Positions 1 through 10,390 of a DNA stretch of 64,000 nt are shown here, piece after piece. The position numbers were made by a program, and so were the translations under genes. A model generated the notes under the pieces. The model worked only from the letters and a program-made list of their open reading frames with translations. It was not told the origin of the DNA and searched no databases. The DNA is taken from positions 9,733,743-9,797,742 of the forward strand of contig NC_049995.1 of NCBI RefSeq assembly GCF_000003815.2, in the 5' to 3' direction. Positions within the stretch are counted from its first letter, which is position 1; every line of letters starts with the position of its first letter. The DNA is from Branchiostoma floridae (Eukaryota; Chordata; Leptocardii; Amphioxiformes; Branchiostomatidae).

Positions 1-477
1 CAGCAAACTGTCAGCAAAATATTGAAAATTTGTCAAACTTCGTATAATTGTTGCCAACAATATTTTAGGAAAACTTACCAAATTTGGTGGCTTTAGCGTA
101 AGGCGTTCTGGCGTTATAGGACATCGAAGTTGGCGCGGCCCTCAAAAGACCCCCCCCCCCCCGGTCTGAATAGGGTTACGAACAAGGTATCATTTGGGGA
201 CAAAAAATCGACGGGCGGTACAGAATACAAACTGCAGAATTTTGGAAATTAAGTGCACTTCAAAAACACCGTCCGTTGACTAGTTCGATATACCTAAACC
301 CCATTTTGTCCATACAACGGATATAGTTTAACCAGCGGATAATGGCGAAGTCGTGTTACCAACTATACTTAGAGAGCACGGCTAGGGTTGAATTATGTTA
401 TCATATTGACAGAGCATCTTAGGGGGTGGCTACCAGACACCATCGTGCAAAACAACTTGAAAACTGGATATATGAGA

Positions 478-825
478 AATTCTTGTACACAACGAAAATT
501 AAACTTACTTGCTTATGGTTTCGGTGTCTATCAGACACCTTCTTTAGAGCTTCTGACTGGGGTCTGCTTCTCGCCGCTATATGTAGCCAATGTAGGTGGC
601 GCGCTTTTGCGACGAGAAGATTATCCCAAACGTGTCCAAGTTTGTATCCCCCTCGTCCCGATTCATCACTGGGGTTGACTTTCTTTCTGAAAAGCACTAC
701 CTACATCGGCTACATATAGGGGCGAGAAGCAGAACTTCAGTCAGAAGCTCTGAGGAAGGTGTCTCATAGACACCGAAACGTAAGCAAGTAAGTTTGATTT
801 TGGTTGTGTACAAGAATTCTCCTTT
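478..825. mobile_element. Hairpin-type repeat, copy 1
   Basis: Long inverted repeat. The left arm near 478-600 (TTCTTGTACACAACG, then GTTTCGGTGTCTATCAGACA) pairs imperfectly with the right arm near 690-825 (AGACACCGAAACG, then GTTGTGTACAAGAA). Inner arm ends carry CTTCTCGCCGCTATATGTAG and its complement. A second copy lies at 1033-1325, and core pieces recur near 4590-4720 and 10740-10880. Consistent with a foldback or MITE-like non-autonomous element; superfamily not assigned. Confidence 0.7.
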
Positions 826-1032
826 ATCCTATATTCTACCAACCTGATAATATTATTTTCGGAACTTGAAAACTGTTAACTGAACACACGATTTGTGTTG
901 CTTTCATTAGACTCCAGAAGCAATTGCAAACGGCGCCAAATCACATGAAGTTAGTCCCGGACAAGAAGGTAACGACACACTTTGTAAAAACAACTTGTTT
1001 GTATTCGAACAAAGTGAAACAATCGTCAATAA

Positions 1033-1325
1033 GACATAGGAATTTTCTTTTACACAACCAGTTTTTCTCACCTGCTGACATTTCGATGTCTGTCAGACAT
1101 CTTCCTCAGAGCTTCTAACTGGAATTCTGCTTCTCGCCGCTACATGTAGCCGATGTAGGTGGCGCTTTTGCGGCGTGAAGAACACTATCCCAAACGTGGC
1201 TCAGCTTGTCTCGGCTACATATAGCGGCGAGAAGCAGAACTCGGCTCCGAGGAAGATGTCTGATAGACATCGAAACGTCAGCAGGTGAGAAAAACTGGTT
1301 GTGTAAAAGAAAACTCCTATGTCCT
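1033..1325. mobile_element. Hairpin-type repeat, copy 2
   Basis: Inverted repeat of the same family as 478-825. The left arm starts GACATAGGAATTTTCTTTTA and the right arm ends TTGTGTAAAAGAAAACTCCT. Inner ends again carry CTTCTCGCCGCTACATGTAG and GGCGAGAAGCAGAA. The outer arms differ from copy 1 more than the inner core does. Confidence 0.7.
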
Positions 1326-2050
1326 ATGATCTACCAACCTGATGAAATTATTTTCGGAAATCGTCAATAAGGTGTGAACGTAGGAAGAACATATCTGTGA
1401 TAAGTTTTCCTATGAATCCTAATAAGCAGCATCACTGTAATGCCTCTATATGCTTACATTATGCACGCCGCTGTGTACATTAGGCTATTATATAATAACG
1501 ATTCGTTTTGTTATCATGTTGTTGTAGCGTTTACTGTAGTGCAGGACTATTGGTATTATTTCAGCTTTGTTTTTGTTGTTGCCTTTTTTCAATATGTAAA
1601 TCCCTAGACTGATTGAAAAAAAGGTAAATTTGTTTGTTTTGTCCTGGTTAGATAAATAAAAGGAAAGTGAAAGGTTTTATGGAACTCTTATTAAAAGGGC
1701 GAAATCCCCATAGCCCTTTATCAAGCTACTCAAACACCAAAATTCTATACCATTAGACTTGTCCAATGGTATTGTGTGCGAGTAAGAAAAAGTACGTCTA
1801 CTTGTTTTTTATGACCAAGCCATTAACATAATCATAATCTATAATCTCTCTCTATAGTATTGTGTGCGAATAAAGAAAACTGCTCATATCTACAATGATA
1901 CGTAACATTCAACCTAAGATCTGACTGGCTATAGGCTATAGATGAAAGATGAAGGTGTAAGAAAGAAGAAGGAAACACGAGCAAAAACAATTTGTTTTTC
2001 TGTATCAGGAAAAGCATAACTGCATGGCATTGTATCATCTTTCAATGTAG

Positions 2051-5000
2051 GTATTTCATGTCGATTGCTCTTGGCCTTCTCCGTCTATAACAACATCGAG
2101 AAGCTTCTCAGTACCAAGCAGTCACCTGACAGTATCACCTGTCTACACGGCATCCGCTTCCTCAGTCTTACCTGGATCGTCTTGGGACACACCTATTACT
2201 TCTCACTCGAATCTGTTGGTAAGTATTAACGCCATATATAATTTTTCGTTAAGCTGCGGTCCCAAATGCAGCGTAGCTAGGCAGGGATGTAACCTCGAAT
2301 GGGCACCGAAACGACAAATTTGTCCCGGTGGACTGCCGGATTCTTAGGGTGTACCTCACGACTTGTATACGGTGTCTATTTGTTGCCGGGGCCCGGGTTC
2401 ATTTTAAGCCCGACTTAAATTCAACCCGGGGCTCTGTCGGGCACCAAAATACCCTGCGAGCCACAGGTGCCCCACAGGCCAACAAAGGATGCACGTTCGA
2501 AAGTGAAAAAAAAAAAAAAAACGGCCCGTGAACTGCCCGGCAAAACCCCACTATATTCCAATTTGGACCGTAGCTTTAACGGGAAATTTACCTGGAACAA
2601 AAAACTGTAAAAGATAAAAAATGATCTAATTATACGTTTTGTAAAGAAGATAGACCAAGGTGTGTTTTATCTTTTTTTATTTGTAAGTAACTAATTTCTT
2701 TATTTTCTTTTTTTTTCTAGATAATCCATTGGCTGTATTTGAAATAAGCAAAACGTTCACATTTCAAGTTGTTCTTGAGACCATGTTGGCGGTGGACACC
2801 TTCTTTCTTGTCAGGCGAGTATAGTTATTTCTTCTGTTTGCTAGCACTGTCAAATATGTCCATAGTGACTGCTCAAAGACAAAGAATTTAGCGAAAATGA
2901 TCACAGTAGGCATGTGGCTTCTTTGGGAAGCGTTTCATGTGTTAATGTGAATGAAGGAAATAATCTATGCGATACCGCTGAAAAGGGGGTCACAATCGCC
3001 AAGTGGTCTTCTTGCAGATGTGATCACTAGTTACCGTTTGACTAGGTATATGATTTTTTTTGCTGATGTGTTCTTTGCTGATGTGTTCTTCTATCTCCTC
3101 TCTTCTCCTTCTGTCACGCAATACAACAGGCAACCACGCAATACTTGTCTATATTCAAATATACTTTTCTTAAAAATGGTCATTTTACTTGCTATTTTAT
3201 TCCATTGCCATTTTATCAGAAAAAAATGAACAAAAACAAATCGAAGTTGTCAAAAACAATTGCGCATGTTCAATTGTAGGCCAAAACGTTTAAAAGAATA
3301 TGTTTAATCAGGTTAAACCTCGTCTAGTCTATTTCGAGCCATTAAAACATAATTAACATATGATTATGATATGCATAAATCAACTCATAACACAAATAAC
3401 AGTTATCATTAATATTTATCTAGCGGGCTGCTGATGACATACCTCTTGCTCATACGATTGGAGGAGGGCATTGGAGACGGACATTCAATCAAATTTGGGA
3501 TGCTGTACCTCGTAAGGTACATCAGGTAAGGTCTCCCTGTTCATGTCGTCATGATTCCTATTCATCATCTCTCTTACATAATCATCATAACCATCATCAT
3601 CATCACCACAATAATTAGCATCATCATCACCATTAGCATCACCATCACTATCGCCACCATTATCATCATCATTATTATCATCATCATCACCATCATCACC
3701 ATTAGCATCGTCATCGTCATCATCACCATCATCACCATTAGCATCATCATCATCACCATCACCATCATTATCATCACCACCATCATCATCACCATCATTA
3801 TCATCACCACCATCATCACCATTAGCATCATTACCACAATCACCATCACCATAATCACCATTGCACCATTGTTATCGTGCCATTGACTATATTTCCCTTT
3901 CTTTACGTCCAAGGCTAACTCCTGCATTACTGTTTGTGATGATGGTGACGACTTGGATGCTTCCCGAGCTGTTTATGGGACCCCTGTGGCACTCAGGCCA
4001 GCCATGGGACACTTTTGAGAGCGGTTGCTGGGAGAACTGGTGGACGAACATCCTCTACATCAACAACATCGTCCATATTGACCATACCGTAAGGCTGACA
4101 TTACTTACCATACCGTAAGACAGCAAGGGATCTGTCTAACCTCCATAAAGGCCTCTTTGGGGGGTCTTGTACTTTTTTTGTGCTAGTATGCTGGGTTTTT
4201 TTATTGTAATTTGTTCCAATTAACTAAACTGATTTAAAATCGCAACACAGCACATAGTATTGCAGTAAAGGTATATATTGTAGGAATTTAGCAATCAAAT
4301 AATAAAAACAAAGTTTTGGGTTGTTTTTCAACATTTTGAGTCGACTCGAGAGTGTCTAGTGGTTCACAGTAATTTTTTTTTACTTAAGTCTGAGAAGATG
4401 AACCGAATATGCGTAATATTATGCGTAAAAATGTCAATCTGAGTGCAGATTTTAGAATTGAAAATATTTGCAGTTAATTTCGATGCGAAAATTCTACAAC
4501 TCCGACATTTCAAATGGTTCAGGCAAAGAATCCGCTACGGAGGCTACCGTTTTATGCCTATTCTCCAGTTACACATATTCAAACGGAGACGAGAAAGGAT
4601 ACCCATTTAGTCACGTTTGGGACCCAAATCTTCTTGCCGCAGCGCCACCTACTGGCGAGATGTAGGCCCAGTCATTGTTGTCGCAAGAAAGGTACTAGGC
4701 GGTCTACCGTAACGTTAGAAGATAGATTTCTTTGCAAACCATTATTATTTCTTGTATGTAGTGCATCGGCTGGCCTTGGTAACTTGGCTAACGATATGCA
4801 GTTCTTCATCATCGGTGTTCCCATAGTCTATGTTCTCTACAGGTGAGAGTTTAGTTAGTGTGGCACTCTTAACAGTTTATAAAACAGGAATTGGAAGTTC
4901 CTAACCGTAATGATAAATATGTATATGACACACTATTGTCACGACAAAAAATAAAGTCATAAACAACCATTAAGTATTTTATCATGTTTGTAAATTACTG

Positions 5001-8000
5001 TTTTTGTTCATAGCCACGTGCTGATACATCTCTTGCGCATTACGGCGGCCATTTTGAATGTCCGAGGGTCATCCGGGATCATGCACCAAAACGAGGCTAC
5101 ATTTGTTGCATGATCACATTGTTATTATGTTATATGAAAGAAAAATGATAACAATATTTTTTTCTGTTGTTCTATAGGTGTTGGTATGCTGGTCTTGCCA
5201 TAAAACTGCTGCTCCTAGTCGCCAACTTCGTAGCCACAGCCGTGGTAGTAGCAGAGTATGACGTAAGGGCGGACTTTTTCCTAACAGAGTGAGTGTCCCA
5301 CAATGGGCTATGTATATCAACCAATCTGTTGTTCAACCAATCTGCTGTTTAACCAATCTGTTGTTCAACCACCTGTTGTTCCTATGTATATCAACCAATC
5401 TGCTTTTTAGCATGAAAGTTCATCGGTGTTGGTAGAATACATTATGGAATTTGCTAAACTTTCTTTCCAACACGAATTAATATAAGGACTTACCCTAAAT
5501 TTATGACCCCCTCCTGCAAAAGTGGCGTGTTCCTGACATCACTGCTGGAGATAGGGTCATTCTGTGAACGAGGTCGACGGAGTTGACCGAAAATTTAGGG
5601 TAAATCCCTATATCAATTCATGTTGGAAAGAAAGTTTAGCAAATTCCATAACAATCTGCTTTTCCTATGTATATCAACCAATCTGTTGTCACCTTCGCCA
5701 AAGGTAACAAGAATGCCTCTAGGGTTGACATTTGTAAATTCGAGTTCTTCAGTGTGATGACTGTATCGTGTATGAATAATCACACACTCGTCTTTTACCA
5801 TATTTTCTGTTCGCCAAGCGTACAGCACAGACAAAAGCGGCACGATGATATTTACAAGCACTACTACATCAAGCCATGGTTCGCATCGATCCTTTAGTCG
5901 TCTCGCCCAGATAAATGAAGCCCAGCTGCATGCCGTCTAGAGGGATGCGTGCGGACATCAATTGTGACAAACGGATGATCTTGGTAAGCACGTGGCAGCG
6001 GTGTGGGGACAACTTTCTGCTCCGCTAGATTTTTTTATCTACTCTCTTCTTTGGGTAAGTTCAACTCCATTCGTTTGGAGTTAGGCCGTTAGGGTTAGCT
6101 TTAAAGTCATAGTTTTTATCGGGTTAAAGTTCGAGTAAAGGATAACCTCCACAGTGCGACCCCTTCTCACAAAACCCACTCCGACTTCTATTTGAAAACT
6201 ACCACAAATCAGGTATACTGCAAGCTCCCAAGAAGTGCTGGAGCAAATATTCGGCATGGGTAGAAATTTGGCATGACACCGGAACGCATCTGCATTACGT
6301 CTTACTCGTATCATGTCATCCCTAATGTTTACTTGAAACTTGTACCGTACCGTGTACCGTATGTGCTTGAATACTTTCGTCATGTCGGAAAATCAGTAAT
6401 TAACAAAGTTCTTTGTACAAAACCGAAGAATTATTGCAGAAGAAGTTTCGGTGAACTCGCCACGCTTGGTATCGTTTTTCTTACACTGCAGTGTGAGGAA
6501 GGACTGTTTAGCATTCATTTATCTATTGTTTCTTCTTCACTCTGCAGCTAGGTGTCGCTTCTGTGTGTGAAAAGTACAACCCTAACGTGACTGAAATTAT
6601 ATCCCAACAGAAAGGCTGCAGACCTGCTAAAACCCTTTGGCTGTGCACCGCTTGATTCTAACTATGTGTACCCGTTTTTGTAACGCTGTCCAGGGTTTGG
6701 TCTCCTTTGGATGGTGCACGGCTATAGCGAGCGCCCTTGCCGTGGTGTACGGGATGTACGGGGTGTACAACGGGACCGTCCTGTCCTACTCAGCCAACAT
6801 GGTCTTCATGACTGTTCACCGAACGGTCTGGGCCATGGCGGTGGGTTGGATGGTAGTCGCCTGTCACCATGGATTTGGAGGTAATGACTTTTTTTGAGAC
6901 CATTTGAGGATGTTTATTCTATCTAGAGAGCATTTTGTCTTTAGATAGACATGGATATTCTATGTAAACCAAAGCACACAAATTACCTTCAATTTTTTTC
7001 AAGATGAATAGCTGCATGCGGTTGATTCTTTCATTCATTTAACTATTTGAAATTGTCTTTAATGTACAAAATGCATGGGACATGACCGTGTAATTAAATG
7101 TAGCATGTGACTGAAGTCTAAACCCACATTTTGTATTACTCACTTTTGCTCTTTTGCTTTTGCGAAATATGTCTGCTTGGAATGCTTATAAATCAAACCA
7201 ATCTAGATTAAGACTGCTGTGTATATTATGGAAAATAATTAGAAATATATTTTTTTATCACATCAATAACCTTGTGGAACGAATTTCAAAATATTTACAT
7301 TCTTTTTAACTTCTATCATTTGTACTGTAGGGATTGTCAACACTGTCCTATCCTGGAACTTTTGGATACCCCTTAGCCGTCTGACGTACTCCGCCTACCT
7401 GATACACCCCATCGTGATCTTCCTGACCTACCACACTGCCGAGGCTACCCTACATCTAACCACATTGAACATGGTACGATAGTTATCTAACTCTGATGTT
7501 ACATAACTATAGTTCATTTAAGACTTGGAATTGTGTATATGTACAAATAATCCTGTTTATATAACATGCGTTGCCAAAATTTACCTTTCTTTTGTGTAAT
7601 AATAACAATCAATTTGCTTAATATATATATTCTTTGATAGCTTTGAGAAAACCACATCATAAAACCACCTCGTTCGATTCGCTCACTCGGTGGATTTATT
7701 CGGTGGTTATCGCAAATGACTAGGCCTTATGGCACCACATAGTATTACATTAACCCTTTATGAACTAACAACATATTAGATAACGTTTACGTCTGCAACG
7801 AATATAGATGTAAAATAGTTGCTTGCGTTGTCGCCAACCATGGACTGTTCGTGTTCGTATTTTTGTGCATAAAGACTGAAGTTTACGTATTGAACGCATT
7901 GAAGAGTTGAACGTTGTCAAAATTTCGGTGAAAAAGGCTGACAGAGTCCAAATTCTTCCAATTCATATCTTTAATTCTAGTCCCCATTAATAATGGCATT

Positions 8001-8744
8001 TACGAATGTGTTCCTTTTGTGAGTAAAGACATACGTTTACGTAACAGGGTTCTCCCCAGAATTTTTTAGTATAGTGGAGGGGCTGGCAAAAATAACCCGC
8101 ACCAACGCGCTGCGCTTTCATGAAAATGGGTTCATTTTGCAATGACAGAGGGTGTCAAATACTACAAGTATAATATACTTTTGTTATTCCTTTGTTGTGA
8201 AGTGGCAAAACTACTATTGTTTTGATCATTGCTCATTCACAAGTTTTTGCAGACAATGCTGACTGGAAAAGTGATGCCACTTGGTACAAAAATCTGTGAA
8301 TTGTCATTAATCTTAGCAAAACTAACAAAGAAAATAGGGAAGAAACACACTAAATTTGAAAAATAGACTAAGTATAGTGGAGCTGGCTGAGAGTATAGTG
8401 GAGGGCCTCCCTTATTCCACTGTCTGGGGAGAACCCTGTGTAACGAACACTTAAAGGATTGAGAGTGAAACCAAATTCACGCTGGACAAGGCTAACAGTC
8501 CTACATCTTCCTAGTGTCTGTAACGTTAAGTTTTAGTTTTCATGAACTTTCACACTTTTTCGTATTTGTTTGCATATAGATTCACTTCTTTCTTGGCCAT
8601 CTGGTGCTCTCGTATGGACTGTCCGTGCTAGTATTTGTGTCCGTGGAGCTCCCAACAATGAGTCTGATGAAGATAGCCACTAGCACTGGACACAGTGACC
8701 AAACCAACCAACCCCGCTCTTCAGATTACAAAAGACTACCATGA
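2051..8744 (+). CDS. NRF-6-like acyltransferase-3 membrane protein, C-terminal ten exons, two of them out of frame
   Basis: Multi-pass membrane acyltransferase of the acyltransferase-3 family (nose-resistant-to-fluoxetine type); in animals linked to lipid or drug uptake, substrate unknown. Exons read: 2051-2218, 2721-2814, 3424-3525, 3914-4088, 4762-4842, 5178-5288, 5819-5983, 6694-6880, 7331-7473, 8580-8744 (stop TGA 8742-8744). Landmarks in order: NNIEKLLST and LHGIRFLSLTWIVLGHTY (histidine in the conserved GH motif), VDTFFLVSGLL across exons 2-3, WWTNILYINN, LANDMQFF, YYIKPW, AVVYGMYGVYNGT, SRLTYSAYLIHP, and a last membrane segment before a polar tail ending KRLP. Codon phases agree at every junction except around exon 5 (81 bases where 80 are needed) and exon 7 (165 where 166 are needed, plus an in-frame stop). 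Exon 2 uses a GC donor. 5' exons, with signal peptide and NRF domain, are not visible. Could be a recent pseudogene or assembly error. Confidence 0.85.
2320..2560. repeat. Dispersed repeat (family also at 56325-56530)
   Basis: This intronic segment shares phrases with 56325-56530: GACTGCCGGAT, GGTGTCTATTTG against GGCGTCTATTTG, and a GCCCGGGTT or TCCCGGGTT block, in the same order and spacing. It ends near a run of A (2506-2521). Family not identified. Confidence 0.5.
2815..2816 (+). other. GC splice donor (GC-AG intron)
   Basis: Exon 2 of the acyltransferase gene ends CTTGTCAG followed by GCGAGT. Joining AG to the next exon (CGGGCTGCTG at 3424) restores the codon AGC and the family motif VDTFFLVSGLL. 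The nearest GT, at 2819, would break the frame. GC-AG introns are a minor normal class and usually carry a strong exon-side CAG, as here. Confidence 0.8.
3560..3866. repeat. (CAT)n-type trinucleotide microsatellite
   Basis: About 300 bases of imperfect CAT, CAC and TAG triplets in the intron between acyltransferase exons 3 and 4, ending about 47 bases before the exon 4 acceptor (AG at 3912-3913). Long open frames on both strands here are products of the repeat. Confidence 0.95.
4590..4720. repeat. Fragment of the 478-825 hairpin family
   Basis: Shares CACGTTTGGGAC and GCAGCGCCACCTAC with 10750-10810 and, inverted, with the cores of the hairpin repeats at 478-825 and 1033-1325. Lies in the intron just upstream of acyltransferase exon 5. 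Confidence 0.5.
4762..4842 (+). pseudogene. Acyltransferase exon 5 with one extra base
   Basis: After the acceptor TATGTAG the frame gives CIGWPW, then TAA. One base on, the same exon continues LANDMQFFIIGVPIVYVLYR to a good donor (GTGAGAG). The family motif here is C-x-G-W-x-W-Y-L-A-N-D-M-Q, so a single surplus A at 4781-4782 (GGTAAC in place of GGTAC) explains everything, including a length of 81 instead of 80. Real disabling mutation or consensus error cannot be told apart from this sequence alone. Confidence 0.75.
5308..5700. repeat. Local repeats of a 20-base phrase flanking a MITE
   Basis: The phrase CTATGTATATCAACCAATCT occurs near 5309, 5382 and 5664, and shorter CAACCAATCTG(T/C)TGTT units follow the first. 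The third copy lies just after the MITE at 5444-5649, so the insertion appears to have landed within a small repeat cluster. Confidence 0.7.
5444..5649. mobile_element. MITE with ~60-base terminal inverted repeats, TA target site
   Basis: The left end TGGAATTTGCTAAACTTTCT and right end AGAAAGTTTAGCAAATTCCA are exact complements, and pairing continues inward with a few mismatches for about 60 bases (TACCCTAAATTT / AAATTTAGGGTA). Both ends abut TA. Length about 206 bases, no coding capacity. The TA duplication and small size suggest a Tc1/mariner-type non-autonomous element. Confidence 0.8.
5819..5983 (+). pseudogene. Acyltransferase exon 7 with frameshift and stop
   Basis: The frame entering from exon 6 gives VQHRQKRHDDIYKHYYIKPW, matching the family's IKP(W/Y) box. 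At 5880-5881 one base seems missing: RIDPLVV continues only in the shifted frame, which meets TAA at 5912-5914. The block CTGCATGCC, then RGMRADIN and KRMIL, still looks like the end of this exon before the donor GTAAGC at 5984. Total length is one base short for joining exon 8 in phase. At least one indel and one stop or further indel are needed. Confidence 0.6.
8042..8441. mobile_element. Small DNA transposon with ACAGGGTTCTCCCCAGA ends
   Basis: The left end ACAGGGTTCTCCCCAGA (near 8044-8060) is mirrored by TCTGGGGAGAACCCTGT (8423-8439); TATAGTGGAGG also recurs just inside each end. About 400 bases, no coding frame, in the last acyltransferase intron. TA lies next to both ends. Confidence 0.7.
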
Positions 8745-8873
8745 AGATATAAGAAAAAAATATCCAGATTATGCAAATAACTTATGCAAATAACATTTTG
8801 TATATTATGCAAATAACTTATGCAAATAATATCTTCATCTGCATAATTTATGTTTGGTTATGTACACATTTAG

Positions 8874-8879
8874 AATAAA
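8874..8879 (+). promoter_or_regulatory. Polyadenylation signal AATAAA for the acyltransferase gene
   Basis: Canonical AATAAA 130 bases after the TGA stop at 8742-8744, on the coding strand, after an AT-rich 3' untranslated stretch that repeats ATGCAAATAAC. Confidence 0.6.
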
Positions 8880-10390
8880 AAGACATTACTATTAAGATAC
8901 AGTTAACCGTTGTCCCGCTGAGAATGTTCTTGGATATTTAACCCCCCGAAGCTGGTTAAATATGATAATCAGATCAGTAAAACGTATTTGATATTTGACC
9001 CACATACATGCATCATATGATTATGTGCATCCCGTAAATATATGCATCCCGTAAATATATAACAGGGGCCGCCCTAAGATGCCCCCTGCCCTAAGATGCC
9101 CGGATTTTTTGCTGATCCTGTTATGCATAAATACAGCATGTTTGTTGCCACTGACTTTGCGCAGGACAAAATCGGAAGTTATGTTCACGAAAACGTCCTC
9201 AATGTTTGCCACTTGTAACTAGGAGGGTGAAGGGTTCATGAACCATATGAATGCATGCCTTATCCAAGTATGTTCTTTAGATGAATGTGTTAAAAATTCA
9301 TTGATCAAAACTTGACCGCTCTCTGGCGACTAGTGATGGAGCGCATTGAGTTCGAGCGCGTAAAAAAGCGGGCATCTTAGGGCGGCCCCCGTTATATATG
9401 TATTTACGGGTTCAGTAGGACAAGAGTTTGAAGAGAATTATTCAGAGATTACAAATCTAGAAAAAGTTTGATGATGGGAAATTTGACTTTTGATTTCATT
9501 TTTTTTTTCTCAGTTCTGTTTGGTTCCTATTGCTTTAGTTTGATGGTATGCTAATTTGTTAATGATCGTAAAAGTGACCATATACATAATTTGTTTATGG
9601 CCGTGAAAATGATCAAATATATGTAATTTGCAAATGACCGTAAAGATTACCATATATAATTTGTGAATGACTGTTAAGATGACCATACATATTTAATTAG
9701 TGAATAATCACAAAGCTGATGATATGAAAAAAAATATTAATAAATAATCACAATGATGATCATTGTTTTGGATGTAACTCCGTTTATTCTCTATTACATT
9801 ATTTTTTTTTATTTACTACACCATTCCCAATGCAGGAGTATTTGTGAAAAACCCTAAACATGCATAAGTATATAGGAAATCGTGAACCACTGTCATTATC
9901 GCTGGCTTGTTAAGTAGGATGCCTCTATGTTTATTGTTCTATATCTGAAATGTTGTCTAGTATCTTATACTTCAACAGTGTGTTCAATTAATTCAATAAA
10001 ATCAAATTCGTTGCCAATCATAACATAACATAACATAAAACTAATGAGAGAGTGTGAAGAAATAATACCTAACTTCTGTAAACAAGCTGTAACAAGCCAA
10101 TCGGGGAATTTCCGTATAAGTTATACATGTAGTGAGTGTAACTGATGCTTAAGATAGAATACGTAGAATTATATAATATACTGTTGAACATCACTATTTT
10201 TCTAACATCTACCTATCAGGTAATACATGTTCTAGCCTTATCACAAAAGCTTCACATGATATAATAGAATACGGACAATATATAATACGTGTGCATATTT
10301 GTATTAATATACTGTTGAACATCACTATTTTTCTTACAGCTACCTCTTAGATATTTCCCCTTCTCGGCCTTGTCAAAAGCTTCACAGTTT
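8880..10390. other. Intergenic region between convergent genes, no gene seen
   Basis: AT-rich spacer between the 3' ends of the acyltransferase (plus) and methyltransferase (minus) genes. It contains an inverted-repeat element (9048-9410) and a loose array of TGACCATATATAATTTG-like units at about 9560-9770. TTTATT at 9930-9935, which is AATAAA on the minus strand, could serve the methyltransferase transcript, giving a 3' untranslated region of about 460 bases. Confidence 0.6.
9048..9410. mobile_element. MITE with GGGGCCGCCCTAAGATGCCC ends
   Basis: The left arm (CCCGTAAATATATAACA, then GGGGCCGCCCTAAGATGCCC) is mirrored by GGGCATCTTAGGGCGGCCCC, then GTTATATATGTATTTACGGG, at 9370-9410. Length about 363 bases. 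A minus-strand open frame inside is unrelated to any family I know. The outer 17 bases of the left arm are preceded by a partial direct copy. Confidence 0.75.

Larger units (their letters stand above)
1..2050. other. Non-coding, repeat-bearing stretch upstream of first visible acyltransferase exon
   Basis: No exon is recognised here. The first visible exon of the acyltransferase gene (2051) starts mid-codon, so its 5' exons must lie further upstream or are not recognisable. The stretch holds a C homopolymer near 151-162, a likely right half of the TTCACCTTTATCCG MITE family near 285-350, and two hairpin repeats (478-825 and 1033-1325). The short open frames at 388-719 run through a hairpin repeat and are not gene-like. 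Confidence 0.6.

Noticed and set aside
3551..3927. Long Ile/Thr- and Met/Val-rich open frames on both strands
   Set aside because: Products of the CAT-type microsatellite in an intron.
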